Assembly (NCBI GenBank): GCA_963575745.1 | Contig: CAUYUJ010015755.1 | Span: 82,001-146,000, forward strand | From: Prorocentrum cordatum | Lineage: Eukaryota > Sar > Dinophyceae > Prorocentrales > Prorocentraceae | DNA length: 64,000 nucleotides | Direction of reading: 5' to 3' | Shown: in pieces, positions 10,695-22,344 of the stretch | How positions within the stretch are numbered: the stretch's first letter is position 1 | How the letters are laid out: the number at the start of each line of letters is the position of its first letter | The notes under the pieces: generated by a model | Databases searched by the model: none | What the model saw: only the letters and a program-made list of their open reading frames with translations | What the model was told of the DNA's origin: nothing | Made by a program: the position numbers and the translations under genes

Positions 10695-11745
10695 GGGGCC
10701 CAAACACTACGACAGTTACAAGTTTTTGGCGGCCCGCTCGGATTCAAGCATGAAGTGTGGGCGGGAGGGGGCTCCCGCTTGAAATTTCCTTACAAGTCAT
10801 TGACGAGGCCCCCGCTGGAGTCCTCCTCGAGATTCAAACATTAGGGGCCCAAAAGTGACGAGGGTTACAAGGTTTGGATGACCCGGTCGGAGTCAAACAT
10901 GAGGTGCGAGCCCCACAGAGAAGACACTCCCGCCCGAGATTTCCTCACAATTTACTCGTCATGGGCCACACAGTGACGAGAGTTACAAACTTTGGATGGC
11001 CCGCTCGGCTTCGAACGTGGGGTGCGGGCCCCATACACATAAGGTTCCCGCCTGAGACAGCTTCACAATTCACTCACAAACGAGGTTCTTGCTGGAAACT
11101 TCCTCCGCATTCAACCCTCATGGGCCCAAACGTGACGACTGTCACATGGTTTAGATGACTATTTCGGGATCGAACGTGAGGTGCGGGCCCGATAGAGAAG
11201 AAGCTCACGCGTGCGACTTCCTCACGAGCCACTCACCAACGAGGCCCCCCCTTCAGACTTCCTCCATATTCAAGCCTCATGGGCCAGAAAGTGACGACTG
11301 CTACAAGGTTTGACCCGTTCGGAATCGAACATGAGGTGCGGGCCCCATAGAGACGGATTCACGCTGGAGATTCCATCACAATTCATTCACAAACGAGGCT
11401 CCCGCTTGAGAGTTTATCTAGATTCAGTCGTAAGGGGCCCCAGCGCGACGACAGCGACAAGGTTTGGATGACACGTTCGGATCCGAACGTGAAGTGCAGG
11501 CCCCATAGGGAGGGGTCCCGCCTGAAGCTTCCCCGCGGTTCACCCACGTCTTCACACTTCACGCACAGACGAATTTTTTGTTTGAGACGTCCTCCATATT
11601 CAAGTTGCAGGGGGCCCACAGTGACGACAGTTACAAGGTTCGGATGGCCCGTTCGGGTTACCAACATGAAATGCGAACCCCATAGGGAGGGATCCCGCGT
11701 GAGACCTCGTCACAGCTCACTCACAGACGAGCCTCCCGCATGAGA
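10695..11745 (+). repeat. Degenerate ~160-bp satellite, about seven units
   Basis: The block ggtttggatgacccgttcgg, with variants, followed by gaacatgaggtgcgggcccc recurs at about 10727, 10872, 10990, 11148, 11309, 11460 and 11637. Each unit continues with cattcactcacaaacgagg and cctccatattcaa-like segments and ends in catgggcccaaagtgacgac. Spacing is 118-177 bp. No persistent ORF. Confidence 0.88.
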
Positions 11746-11762
11746 TCCCCTCAATATGTTCA

Positions 11763-11832
11763 CGTGTGGGGTGGTGGTGATGATGGTGGTGATGATGGTG
11801 ATGATGGTGGTACTGCGGGTGATGGTGGTGAA
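11763..11832. repeat. (GGTGAT)n microsatellite
   Basis: Alternating GGTGAT/GATGGT units. Confidence 0.9.
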
Positions 11833-12448
11833 TGTGTGTGTGTGTGCGGACCGCAAGTAAAACACCGCAACGCAAAACAACACATGCTACCAAACAACCG
11901 ATCAGCTAGTTCCTGTTACAACTACTACCACCACTCTTGCTTCTGCTGCTGCTAGTGTGGCACTGGTCAACGAGGACCCCCCCCCGGGCCCCGATGGGGG
12001 GTCAGGGAGACTTGGAGAGACGAGGCAGGGCTGGGGAGAGAGGAGGAGTGGTGGGGCGTTCACGAAAGAATGCGCTGCTTTGCAGAAGCAGATCGTCCTC
12101 CAGATGGTCCAGGTGGCGCTGGCGACCCTGAGGCCGTGCCACGGGGACTGGCCAAGCGCACCTTCGAACGTCTGTCTCCGAGGCATGTCCGCTGCCCTCT
12201 GCCCGATGCCCCCTGCGTTGGCTGGGACTCGCCGAGAGCTTTCCGAGGGCGCCCGTGCGCCCTCCCCGAGTCGTGGCCCGAGCCCGGGCGCTCCTGTCAG
12301 TGCTCCCTCTCCGCCCTCCGCTCTCGTGGAGCCCCGTCGTCGGCCCGGCCGGGCACGGCCCGAGCAGCTTGTCGGCGCGGTGCTCGGGACCCGGAGCTGC
12401 GCCGTCTGGATCTTCTCAGTGCTGCCTCCCCGGAAGCCCCGACCCTTC
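11833..12448. other. No gene recognised
   Basis: GC-rich overlapping frames without identifiable domains, ending at the family A element. Confidence 0.45.
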
Positions 12449-12642
12449 TCGGGCTGGACGAAGGGGGGGGATTGGGAAGGGGGGGGTACGAAATCTGCTG
12501 CATGGAGCTGGTTTCGGCCCCACCGAGGAGCCCATTCCTCGATAAATAGCCGCCTCTGGAGCCGGGAGGCGCCGGGAAAATCAGCTACGTGAGCTGATTC
12601 TTAACCCCCCCCTTTGCTGTCCCCCCTTTTCGCCCGACCCGA
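12449..12642. mobile_element. MITE family A, copy A3
   Basis: 194-bp copy with typical termini and core, flanked by a perfect 5-bp duplication ccttc (12444-12448 and 12643-12647). The LINE fragment begins immediately downstream. Confidence 0.92.
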
Positions 12643-12665
12643 CCTTCCCCCAGGGCCAGTTTTTC

Positions 12666-14570
12666 ATGCCAGAGTCGCCTCTTGACGGGTCCGGGGCCCC
12701 TCGCCGCCAGGGTTTTTTTCCAAACCATCTTGTGGTGTTGGGTCTTCGTTTTGGCGAGCAGACGATGCACAACCTGTGTGGAGCTTTCATGGGCGATAGC
12801 CCCGCGGCGGTGTTCTTCGCTCGCACGTTCCGATCTCCCATACAGGAGTGGACGGACCGTCTGCGCGAGCAGACGTGGCGTGGTGCTCCCCCTCATCGGC
12901 CAGAGACGCATGCAGAGTGGGCTTCTCAGGCCCTGGTGCCGCCGTCGCCTCCAGCGGATCCCGATCAGATCCTGTGGCCGAGTGAGGCCATATGTACGGC
13001 ATGGGTGCCCATCTTGCAGCGGCCCGTGGACTTATCGTGCAGGATATATGCGGACGACACTAACAAGACCCACATTGTGACGACGGCCAGGAACGCCAAG
13101 TACACGCTCGAGCAGGCACACGTCCATCTTCGAGATTCGTTGGCCAAAGACGGCTACTCTCACAATGCTGGGAAAAATTGCATATCACCATCATTCGTCG
13201 GTGCAGGGTCGAAAAACAACAACGCTGCTGTGTTTGGGGGATATATTCGGCTTCCTGGACAGGTGCAGTTTGACAATATTGCGTTGGGTATTCAGACGGC
13301 GGTGAACGGGGGGGTCCAGGGAGAACTGCAGAGAAGGATTCAGGCGTGTCGGAGGGGGTACTACTCCATGGGACGCTTCTGGACAAGAAATCGGGTGTGG
13401 CGCTTTACGAGGATCGTGTTCGGGGCCGTTGTGCAGGGTGCTCTGCTTTCAGGACTTACTACGCTGGTGCTTTCAGAGGCTCAGGAGCTTCGTCTGGACA
13501 GGGTGCTCGTCGGTTTTGCTCGGAAGTTGCTCGGAGGAGATGCGTGTCAGAAGGTGGAGGAGAAGGATGAAGAGGGCAACGTGGTTTTGGACTCGCAGGG
13601 GAACCCCGTCGTTCGCTACAGGGCCATCACCGATGTCGTTGTCTTTCGTCGAGTGGGGGTGGCCCCGTCGGGTGTCGAGCTCAGGGTGCGCAGGCTGAGG
13701 CAGTACCAGAGATGGGTGAGACATCCCGAGCGGCACCCACAGGAGTTGGGTGCGATCTTCGGGCAGCTGCCGATCGAGTCTCATCCGACATTGTGCGAGC
13801 AGGGATGGTTGCAGCATCAGTCGAACCCATATGCCAAGCGCTTCGCGTCCGACGTCCTGGCCCTGGCTCAGAAGTCGGAGGCCGAGCTCGTGGAGTCCTG
13901 GCTCTTCACTGGTCCCTCGTCGGGCCCCGCTCTTAGGCTATGCGTGCGGGCGTTGTTCATGGATGGGGATCTTCGGGAGCAGTTCTTGGCGCTCGATCCT
14001 GGGATCCTCAGAGCAGCTACGCTTACCGTCACTATCCCTCCTCCTGTGGGTCTACATGGTCCTCCCGTACCTCCAGAGGCTCCTGAAGGTGATCTTGAGG
14101 TTCCCCCACCACCAGCAGCTGTCTGGGAGTGTACGTTGCCGAACTCAGAGGGGGTCCCATGTGGCAGGATATGTACTACTCGTCGTGCTATGCTAGCTCA
14201 TCAGCGATTTGCAAAAGGAGGTGGGCACTCTTGTCGTTCGGTCGTGCACACTTTGATTGTGACCAACGAGTGCGTGTTTTGCAGGCAGGGGTCCAGGACC
14301 AGACGTATTGCCCAGGAGCACGCTGTACAAGCTGTCCTTAAGGGTCGTTGTCCTCCGTCGACCACGCCTTTCCATCACAGTGTCCTGGAGCCAGAGAGTC
14401 TGTCGTGTCCCCTGTCCGAGTTGACGCTGGCATGTGTGTATGGCCCGATGCATCCCCAGGCCGGCACGGAGTATTGCTGTAACTGTACGGAGCCGTTTGA
14501 GGATCGAGCTGCTCTCAATCTTCACCTGCGTCGACACGCGCCTCGAGTGCCGATCACCTGCGTGAGTTCA
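12666..14570 (+). pseudogene. LINE reverse transcriptase, C-terminal fragment with zinc fingers
   Basis: The frame reads from an arbitrary ATG to 16220, but recognisable coding content ends near 14570. YADD, the catalytic motif C of non-LTR reverse transcriptases, is at residues 128-131. It is followed by a thumb/connection-like region (YYSMGRFWTRNRVWRF at about 240) typical of dinoflagellate LINEs. Cys/His segments follow: a Cys-rich stretch near 505, then NECVFC...EH...KGRC near 540, and a canonical C2H2 finger C-x2-C-x12-H-x3-H at about 604-624. The enzyme would reverse-transcribe the element's own RNA at a nicked target. The upstream palm motifs A and B cannot be seen, so the copy is non-functional. 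Identification as LINE-like is from motif order; the exact clade is unknown. Confidence 0.75.
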
Positions 14571-14571
14571 G

Positions 14572-15450
14572 ATGCACCGCCTGGGGGCAGAGCAGCTGGC
14601 GGCGGCAGGAGCTCCACGCTCGAGGTCGCACGGCGGCGGGCGGGGCTCTCGCAGGGGCCGCTCTGGCTCGGCAGTGCATTCCCAGCAGCGTGGAGGTCGT
14701 CGGCGGCAGGACAGGCAGGCCGAGCCCGCCAGCGCGGCTCCTGTACGGCGCGGACCTCGCCAGCTCCAGGCTGCGGCCCCAGCCCACGGTGGGGGGCCTC
14801 CCGCAGATGCGCGCGCGAAGGTCGGCCAGGCGCACGGGCTGCCAGCCGATGCCATAGACAAACTTCCACCTATGGATGTCCAGATGTGCGCCAAGCTCAT
14901 GCCGATACTCACGAGGGCGGTCCTGGGCAACTCCTTCAACATCCGCCTCCTGTTGGCGGCCGAGTTCGTGACGATCACGATGGACGAGGAGGCGGACCTG
15001 ATCAAGGCGGGCTTCACTGCTGGCCGTGCGTACGCAGTCGAGGCGGCGAGGATGCGCGAGGCTCACCAGCAAGACCCGAAGAACAACGAGCTGCCCGAGG
15101 TGACAATGGGGCCAGCATGCGTGCAGGTCTTCATGGTGGTGGCGCGCAAGCTCACAGACGTAGGCGAGAAGGTTGGAGCCAGGAACGCGAAGGCCTGGGC
15201 GGAGCAGCAGGTGAAGCCAGACGGCCTCAGCTCGATCGCGGACATGACCTGCCTGGTCAAGGGGTTCCGTGTGAGCAGTGCGTTTCGAGAGGGCTTGGCG
15301 AAGATGGTGTTCAGCCTAGCGGATCCACAGATGCAGCGTGTCTTCCGGGAGTGCGTGGACCAGCTCGGAGGGGAAGTGCGCCCAGGCATGGCCCCGAGGT
15401 CACACGCCGAGAGGTTGCTGCAGCTAGCGTTGGACGAGATGGAGCTGTGA
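14572..15450 (+). CDS. Unidentified helical ORF downstream of LINE RT
   Basis: A 292-codon frame, shifted relative to the LINE RT frame. The first ~95 residues are Arg/Gly/Ala-rich and may not be real. From about residue 98 (LPPMDVQMCAKLMPIL) to the end (AERLLQLALDEMEL) the composition is natural and strongly helix-forming, with regularly spaced Leu, Met and Ala. It overlaps the RT frame in another register and follows the C2H2 finger, so it may be the C-terminal domain of the element's polyprotein separated by a frameshift, or a second ORF. I do not recognise the family. Function unknown. Confidence 0.5.
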   Translation: MHRLGAEQLAAAGAPRSRSHGGGRGSRRGRSGSAVHSQQRGGRRRQDRQAEPASAAPVRRGPRQLQAAAPAHGGGPPADARAKVGQAHGLPADAIDKLPPMDVQMCAKLMPILTRAVLGNSFNIRLLLAAEFVTITMDEEADLIKAGFTAGRAYAVEAARMREAHQQDPKNNELPEVTMGPACVQVFMVVARKLTDVGEKVGARNAKAWAEQQVKPDGLSSIADMTCLVKGFRVSSAFREGLAKMVFSLADPQMQRVFRECVDQLGGEVRPGMAPRSHAERLLQLALDEMEL

Positions 15451-16220
15451 CTGCGAGTGGCTTTAGAGCGCCCGGCGTCAGTTCGCAAGACCCAGACTTG
15501 GCTCCCTGGGCTACGTCGCCGAGTTTTGAAGGCAGCCGAAAGCGTCAGGTCGCAAGTCCCAGAGGTAGCTGCCTGGGCAATGTCGTCGCCACATCAGCGT
15601 CGCCATCTGTGCAGGATGAGATGGACGTCGTACACGGCGAAGGAGTGTCGAGGCACTGTAGTTCTCAGGATGAGCAGGGCATCGTGAGAAGGGAGGCAGT
15701 GCAATATCTCCTATCGGCAGCCTCACGCGTGCAGTTGAGGGCGGCGTCTCCGATTGAGCTGGCGACATCGCAGAGAGCCAGGCCTGCTTCAGTGTCGCCG
15801 TCGAGATCGACGGCGCCGGGGGGTTCAGTGGAGTTGCCGACACCGCAGAGTGAAAGTTTGAGTTCGCAGAGTCAGGCCCGTCGGAGCGGGACGACCGCGG
15901 CGAGGAGGGCTGCTGGGTCGTCTGAGTACGGGGGCTCCGTGAGGCCTGACTTCCAGGAGGCAGCCCGTGGCGCTGCTGCCGCTGCTGTCTCTTCCCCCCC
16001 TCCTCCTTGTCCTTCGAGTCTTCCCCCTCGCCCGTCCTCGACTCCCAGCGTCAAGAGCCTGGTCGAGGGCTGCGTTAGGCCTGACCTCCAGGAGGCAGCC
16101 CGTGGCGCAGCTGCCGCTGCTGTCTCTTCCCCCCCTCTTCCTCGTCCTTCGAGCCTCCCTCCTCGCCCGTCCTCGACTCCTAGCTTCAAGAGCTTGGTCG
16201 CTTACGCGACCCGTTTTTGA
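15451..16220 (+). repeat. LINE 3' region with two 129-bp tandem units
   Basis: The block beginning aggcctgacttccaggaggc (15941) recurs at about 16070, giving two units of ~129 bp. An open frame continues through here with Ser/Pro/Ala-rich sequence, because the unit is a multiple of three and GC-rich. I regard this as non-coding or low-complexity tail. Confidence 0.7.
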
Positions 16221-16480
16221 TTTCTGGGCTGTCTTGTTTCTGGCCTCGGGCCCGCCCTGGGGCCGTCTTTGCGTGAAATTTATTCGTAGTCGTCGCTCGC
16301 CGTGAACCGTGGTTGAGCAAGGACAATTTGGGGCTCCCACCTGCCAGAGGGGGGTGGCCATCCGTATATCGCATCCTCATGCGCACGATAGGTCGCACAT
16401 AGTGTAATTTTCTCGCTGAATGGTGCTATGTGGCCAGGGAGACATTCGGCCCGATATCGCTCCGCCGCCGCCGCCTCCCA

Positions 16481-16640
16481 TCACCATCACCATCATCATC
16501 ATCATCATCATCATCATCCCCTCCCTCTCCCTACACCATCGTCACCATCATCACCGCCACCCATCATCCATCAGCATCATCAGCTGCAGCATCATCCTCA
16601 TCCACATCCTCCTCATCATCGTCACCATCGTCGTCCCCGC
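16481..16640. repeat. (CAT/ATC)n microsatellite
   Basis: Imperfect CAT/CAC iterations; possible 3' tail of the upstream LINE. It yields a poly-His peptide on the plus strand that is not considered real. Confidence 0.9.
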
Positions 16641-16996
16641 CGCCCATGTCGCCACACCCCTCGCACGTTTCGTGGCCCCACAGGGAAGCCCACCTAATGC
16701 CACAGTGGCGGTGTTCGCATGCGTCTCCCCGGCGCGTGGAGAGCCCTCCGCGCGGCGAGGTTGCCTGGCACTTCGAGCCACAGCGGCAGCATCGCGCTGG
16801 CAGGGTCGCGCACTTTGAGTTTGGCTTGCCAGCAGGACGCTGTTTTCACGACCCATGCATCCAAGTCCTTGCATGTGGGTTTGTTGATGGCCCACGACCT
16901 TTGGGAACCTCCGCGTTGCGCACCGACGACTCAGGTATGCAGGTGTCCAGCGACAGCAGGTCGACTGCAGCGCAACTAGCTTTTCGGGCTGGTCGT

Positions 16997-16999
<3 letters not shown>

Positions 17000-17027
<28 letters not shown>

Positions 17028-17028
17028 C
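17000..17028. repeat. Poly(T) tract
   Basis: About 28 consecutive T. On the minus strand this is a poly(A) run following 17029-17300, so a minus-strand retroposed transcript is possible, but no recognisable gene lies upstream of it in that orientation. Confidence 0.9.
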
Positions 17029-19300
17029 CGGCGAGGAGCTAGATATATGCGGCCATTACTGATCAGGTACTTATGGCGTTTGGCGTCGTCCATCTGGCGC
17101 ACGCAGCTATTAGAGGTCTCGGGCTTCAGCTTACCGCTGCAGCGACCTCAGTCGCGCGCCTCTGCCGCGATGATGCTGCTGGCGCGAAGCGTTCTGCCGC
17201 GCGCGCCCGCGCAAAACTGCGCTCCCGTCTGCGGGGTGCGAAGTTGCGTTGAGAACAGATTGGCCGGCTTAGGACACGGGTCCCCAATCGGAAACCAAGA
17301 CGGGGTCTTCCTAGGCCATTGGCACGGGCGTTGCTTTTGCTTCGTCGCGCGGTTCGGAAGTCCCGGGCGTCTCGGATGCGGGGCCCAACGCTTCGCGAAG
17401 GGCCCAAGCTAGGAGAGCGCCTCCGACTCCCGGGGGCGCCAGTGCTACGGCCGCGGACGCATTGCATGGACAATGGGGCGCACGCGCGGTTGGTCCTGGT
17501 CTCCAGTGGCGTCGAGTGCTTTGGAACGCCCAGGTCAGCCCCGCGCGCGCCCCGATTCCCGTCCAGGAATGCATCCAGCACAGGGGCCAGGCTAAAGCCA
17601 ATGAGGCGAGGGATTGGAAGTCCAGTTGCGGCCCTCTGGATCGCGCCACCCGTTCTGCGTGGAGAGCCGGTTGAAAAGTGGTTCTGGGGACGCAGTGGAT
17701 TGGCCGCGACGGAAATGCAGTAGATATCAGCCCCCTCTCCACCTCGACCTTCTGCGCGAGGGACTTCAGTGGGGAGATGAGTTGCGTCCTGCAAGTTGCC
17801 GCGGGCACGCCGGTGATCGGAGAGCCACTTCCGATTCGGTGCGAGGGGTCGCTGGCGCGCTTGCCAAGCGTCAAACTACGCAGCAACAGTTTCTGTTGCC
17901 ATCGCGCGCTGCGGGCGCGGGATGGGCGGGGGCGCGCGCGCGATGCAGGGTGCCTCGCTGATGGCCTTTGCTCGCGCGGCAAGCGCGGCGCGCCGCACAA
18001 ACGCTGTCGCGCACGCGTGCCCCCGGAGGTTTCGGGGGCCCCCAATGCCTTGGGCAACCCAGCTGCTATGCTCGAAGAAGGGCCAAGCAGTGGCGACCCG
18101 ACGCTTGCGCGTGGAATCTATGTTTGTTTTTTTTCTTTTCTCGATTCGGGCGCGCTTTCTCCCTCCGCCAGCTCTCGCTGCGACATCTTGGAGGGCGCAG
18201 GAGCGCGTCTGAATCTGCGGCCTGAGGAACTTCGGCCAATGGCAGGACGAGCGGAGAAGCTCGCGATGACCGCCGACGGGAGCTGCGCGAAGCAGGGCCT
18301 CCGCTGTCTCCGCCGCGCTGCGTGGGCAATCGCGCACACGCAGCAAGGCAGTGGATCTCTTTTAGTTGTGCACAGGGGGGTACTTCCAGGAGGGTTGGCA
18401 CAGTCGCCACCGAGGCTGAACATGCAGCAGTTTTTGTGCGCAGACAGATAGCAGACCCCCCCGCCTCCCTGGCCCTAGATTGCAACGCGGTGCTCTGCCA
18501 GACCCAGCGCCCGTTGTGGAGACAGTTGGCCAGCACGAGCATGTTTGCTGGTGTAAGGCGTTGCGCCAACGAGCTTGCAGGCTCTGGCTATTTGAATCCA
18601 TTCCCTGTGAAGGCCCATCGTGGCGCCGAGGCCTTCGATGGGGCTGGTCAGCGATGATCGACGTCTCGGTTCTCTGCGAATCGGGCCGTGGATGAGAGAG
18701 ATAAGTTCGCTCTATAGAGGGCCACCCGTGGCCTGGCCCCAGGCTTCTGCAGCGCCCTGGATTCTATCGAGATTTCGAACGAACGCGTTCGTGCAACTAG
18801 CTTCGGCAACCCCTTCCCTCGTTAAGCTAGAGGCGAGGTGGACAAGGACCCTCTAGTTCTCTGTTTTCAGGAGTAGACGAGATAGCACTTGGCACCTCTG
18901 GCTCTGGATGGGATCAGAGCTCGGCTCGAATCTGTTGGGTGGGGTGTGACCGACCCGACAGACCCATGTTTGATCGCAGCGTAAATTGCCTACCCCGCTT
19001 TCGCTTCCAGGCAAAACCAAGCCATACCACGCGCCTCCTCGTCAAGCGACCTGACCAGTACAGGCCGTAGTGTGACATCGTTTGGTATCTCTTGGAAGCG
19101 AGGGTGGTCAAAAGCGAGGTAGGTTTGTTTCCCCCCTATTTGAGGCCCGTCTCTGGCTCTTCAGAAGCTGCTCCGTGATTCTCTGGGCCGCCAGCTCGTC
19201 GCCGCGCCAGGGGTCGGCTCTCGCTGCCCCGCGGTCGGGCACCGTCCCGGGGCCGCTCGTTGAGCATCAAATTCTATGTTTCAGATGCGGGGGGTGGTCC
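17029..19300. other. No gene recognised
   Basis: Many overlapping frames on both strands, with compositions typical of chance ORFs in GC-rich DNA. I found no domain, inverted-repeat element or RNA gene. Confidence 0.45.
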
Positions 19301-19302
19301 CA

Positions 19303-19485
19303 AGGTCGGGGGAGAAAAAGATACGGATACGTGTTGTCCCCCCTGCGTTTTCGGCCTTTCCTGGCCCTCCTGGGGAATCCTCGTTGTCACCGCTGGATTC
19401 GCCTCGAAATTCTGATCAGAACGCACCCCAAGAGAGGTCCGGGGACAACACGTATCCGTATCTTTCCGCCCCCCAGCAAGGGGGA
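19303..19485. mobile_element. Inverted-repeat element, family O
   Basis: Perfect 25-bp inverted repeats (19317-19341 and 19441-19465; core agatacggatacgtgttgtc) enclose about 99 bp. Weaker inverted similarity extends outwards through a G-rich segment. No ORF; interpreted as a MITE or a stable foldback. Single copy in the window. Confidence 0.75.
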
Positions 19486-20655
19486 GCCGTGAAGTTTGCT
19501 TCGGTCTGTGGCAAGCCAGCGCGTAACAAAAATGATGCCCGTAGTCGCATGAAACAGGGGTTGGGCCCCAATATGAATACTAAGAGCGTTGCCTGTTGCT
19601 CGGCTGGTCGATGTGAACGAACCTTTTGTTAAGCCTGGTAAAAGTGTGACCTCAGTACCGAAGGCTTTTTTGATGCCCCGACTGCCCCCCGCGTCAAAGC
19701 CAAAGAAGAGGCAACGGCTTCAGGGGTGATTTAACTCTGGTCGATCTCCCATTGCTGCTGGTGCTTTCGTCTCCCGACCATCTCAAGGGGTTGCCCATCC
19801 ATCCATGCACCCTCCAGGTTGTGGACGAACACCCCTTCCGGCTAGTGGCTCCGATTCCCCCCACCCGCCCGCCGCCCCCCTCTTGCCACCCGCCCGATCC
19901 CATCAGGTCCAGCAAGGACTTCTGGCCCACGATTTGCGCCGAGCTCGGCGCGGGCAAGGACCCCGAGGCGGTCCGCCAGCTGCCGCCCCACACCTCTGCG
20001 ACGCCTCGGGCCCCTCTCCGCCTCCCAACCCCTCCCCGGCACACGAGGTCCTCGCCCAGCCTTCTCCACGTCGAAATCGCCTGAGGACTCTTCTCCAGGG
20101 TCGATAGTCCTCGGGGCGTGGGTTCGCTCCTGCGCTCTCCCCGCTCGGCTCCAGCGGCAGCACGCAGCCAACGCCGGCCCTCGCTTCAGCGCCTGCCTCG
20201 TGCCGAAGGACTTCGGTGGACGAGCACACGTTGGCGCTAGCACGCGTTCTGACGTGACGGCTCTCCTCCGGGGGCTAATCGTCCGTCGGGCGGCTCCCGG
20301 GCGCCCGTGCCCCTGTGCCCGCCTCGGCTGTGGCACCCTCAGGCCTCGGAGGCGGCCAGCGGGTCTGAGCATGATGGGCCCCGAGCAACTCGTTCGGTCG
20401 AGAAGGGAGGATGAACGAAACTGTTTCCGAAATCGGATCCCGAACCCCTTCCAGGGCCCATCTGGTCCAGGACTTCACCCCGGACCCGTTTTTGACGGTC
20501 CCGGGGCCCGAAAAGGGGCACCGCGGCCGAAAGAGGCAGTCCATTTTCTTGTCCTCCCCCTCCTCCTCCTCCTCCTCCTCCTCCTCCTTCTCCTGTCCCC
20601 GTCCTTCTTGCTCGCCGGAATCAGTGCCGCGCCATCTCAGACCCCCAGCCTCAGA
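19486..20655. other. No gene recognised; short (CTC)n near 20563-20590
   Basis: GC-rich with chance frames. A CTC run lies just upstream of the family F element. Confidence 0.45.
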
Positions 20656-20795
20656 GGCGACGATAGGCCAGTGGCGAATAGCCCAGGGGAGAGCAATACA
20701 TGTGTTCAGGTGCGCTGATGATCTATGACTTCAGAAAGGCTCCCGGGCGAATGCTTGTAATGCCCGCCCCTGGGCTATTCGCCCTTATCGTCGCC
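20656..20795. mobile_element. MITE-like element, family F, copy F1
   Basis: Ends are inverted repeats: left ggcgacgatagg...gcgaatagcccagggg, right cccctgggctattcgc...atcgtcgcc. The interior contains gatgatctatg and aaggctcccgggcgaa. A second copy is at about 56875-57012. Confidence 0.75.
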
Positions 20796-20879
20796 GCCGA
20801 CAGCCAGCTCCAACTCGGGCCCATCGCTCCCCCGTCGGGCCCTCGCGCATGCCCGCGCTCCCCCGGGGTCTCCGCCGCG

Positions 20880-21030
20880 AGCTGGGGCCCTGGCTCCTCT
20901 TCGCGTTGGCGAGCGAGGGGGGGGAAGTGAGAGGCAGAAGGCCTTATCAGAAGGCGCTGGGGCCCTGGCTCCTCTTCGCGCTGCCGAGCGAGGGGGGGAA
21001 GCGAGAAGCAGAAGGCCTTCTCAGAAGGCG
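20880..21030 (+). repeat. 75-bp tandem duplication
   Basis: The block from ctggggccctggctcctctt through the aaggcctt/cagaaggcg motif occurs at about 20882 and again at 20957. A run of AGAAGGC/CTTCTGAG motifs continues to 21140. Confidence 0.8.
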
Positions 21031-21346
21031 GCGGGACTTCTCAGAAACCCTCGCGCCTTCTGAGAGGTTTTCTGTGTCTTTCGGGAAGGCTTTTTACACA
21101 CTTCTCAGGAGGCCGGGGGACTTCCGAGCCTTCTGAGAAGGCCCGCTTTTCTCACTCCACCCCCAGGCTCGCCGCCGATTTCTTCCAAGCATCAGATGTT
21201 CGTTGTGTTCAAGCTTCGAGGCACTGCGTCTCAATCCCGAATGCTGGTACCAAGTTTCGAACTCTGGTGGTTAACTTCCGCATTATGATATTTGTCCTCA
21301 GTTACGTACATCTCAGAACAATGTATGATGCTTGTTTTCCGGATTC
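21031..21346. other. No gene recognised
   Basis: Contains further ttctcagaagg palindromic motifs, then less GC-rich sequence leading into the family H element. Confidence 0.4.
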
Positions 21347-21530
21347 TGGAGCCTCCTAAATGTGGCCAACGCTGATGTTGTCTGAGGATCGCACCGCATC
21401 GTCCCGCCCGATTTTCTCCACGCCGACGTCGCCGATGCATCGCCGAAGTCGCCGATGCATCGCTGGTGCATCGATGATGCTGCGCGATCCCCCGACCCCA
21501 TTTTCTCGGACCCCACAGGGGAGGCCTCCA
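21347..21530. mobile_element. MITE-like element, family H, copy H1
   Basis: Inverted terminal similarity (left tggagcctcc..., right inverse of tggaggcctcc...) encloses iterated gccgatgcatcgc units. Other copies: 39090-39222 and 60731-60973. Confidence 0.65.
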
Positions 21531-21918
21531 GAGTTGAGGCCTTCGCCTTGCCCGCCATTCGGCGACAGCGACCTGCCGAAGAGCGCGGGGCGCCCGGGCG
21601 AGCACGGTCCCCGCTCCGAGTCCCGCAGGAGGCGGGGAGTGCGTTCCCGTCCATGTGCAAGCAGGCGTGCGTTCTCCCTCCCCCTCCCTCCTTTCGCTCC
21701 CTCCTCCCTCTTCGGCATACCAGTTTTGGGAGGAGCCTTGCAGCTCCGTCGCCCCAGAACGGCGCCTCGCGAGGCCCAGCACGCTGGCAGCGGCGGGGGG
21801 TCGGAGCAGCCAGAGCTGCGCGAGCACAGACGCTCGAAGCTCCGCGCGGAGTTCCCCGAGGCGGCGCCTCCGGCCTCTGGCGCCGCCCCTGGCGCGCTGG
21901 GGGAGAGGGGTGCCCAGC

Positions 21919-22107
21919 TCGGGTCGGGCGAAAGGGGGGGGGTTGGGGAAAGGGGGGGTTACGAAATCTGCTGCATGTAGCTGGTTTCGGCCCCGCCGCC
22001 GGGCCCATTCCTCGATACATGGGCGCCTCTGGCGCCAGGAGGCGCCGGGAAAATCAGCTACGTGAGCTGATTCTCACCCCGCTATCCCCCCCTTTCGCCC
22101 GACCCGA
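21919..22107. mobile_element. MITE family A, copy A4
   Basis: 189-bp copy with the characteristic termini and core, flanked by a perfect 5-bp duplication ccagc (21914-21918 and 22108-22112). Confidence 0.92.
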
Positions 22108-22344
22108 CCAGCGCGAGCATCCCTGGAGCGTCCAGGGGGCTCGTGGGGGGCGAAAGACTCGGACTTTCGGTTCGTGTTCCCCCTGTTGGGCCCTCCTTGC
22201 GGCTGCCTCTGGGCCCTCTTGCGGCGGTCTTGGGCGCCTCGGGGGCCGCCCTGGAGAGCCCTCTTTTGAGCCGCGTTGGGGCGCGCCTCGGGCCCTGTCG
22301 GGCCCACTCCGTGCCCACTGGCACTCTGGCGGATCTCCGCTTTT

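Larger units (their letters stand above)
12650..16640 (+). mobile_element. 5'-truncated LINE-type (non-LTR) retrotransposon
   Basis: The span holds the C-terminal part of a LINE reverse transcriptase with zinc-finger-like segments (12666-14570), a second helical ORF in another frame (14572-15450), a low-complexity 3' region with a 129-bp tandem duplication, and an ATC/CAT microsatellite (about 16481-16640) that could be the 3' tail. Motifs upstream of YADD, including a classical palm motif A and an N-terminal endonuclease, are absent, as expected for 5' truncation. The start at about 12650 is inferred from the end of the upstream MITE. No flanking duplication was found. Confidence 0.65.

Noticed and set aside
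17029-17800. Processed retrogene on the minus strand ending in the poly(A) at 17000-17028
   Set aside because: No recognisable coding sequence or target duplication upstream of the A-run; kept only as a homopolymer.
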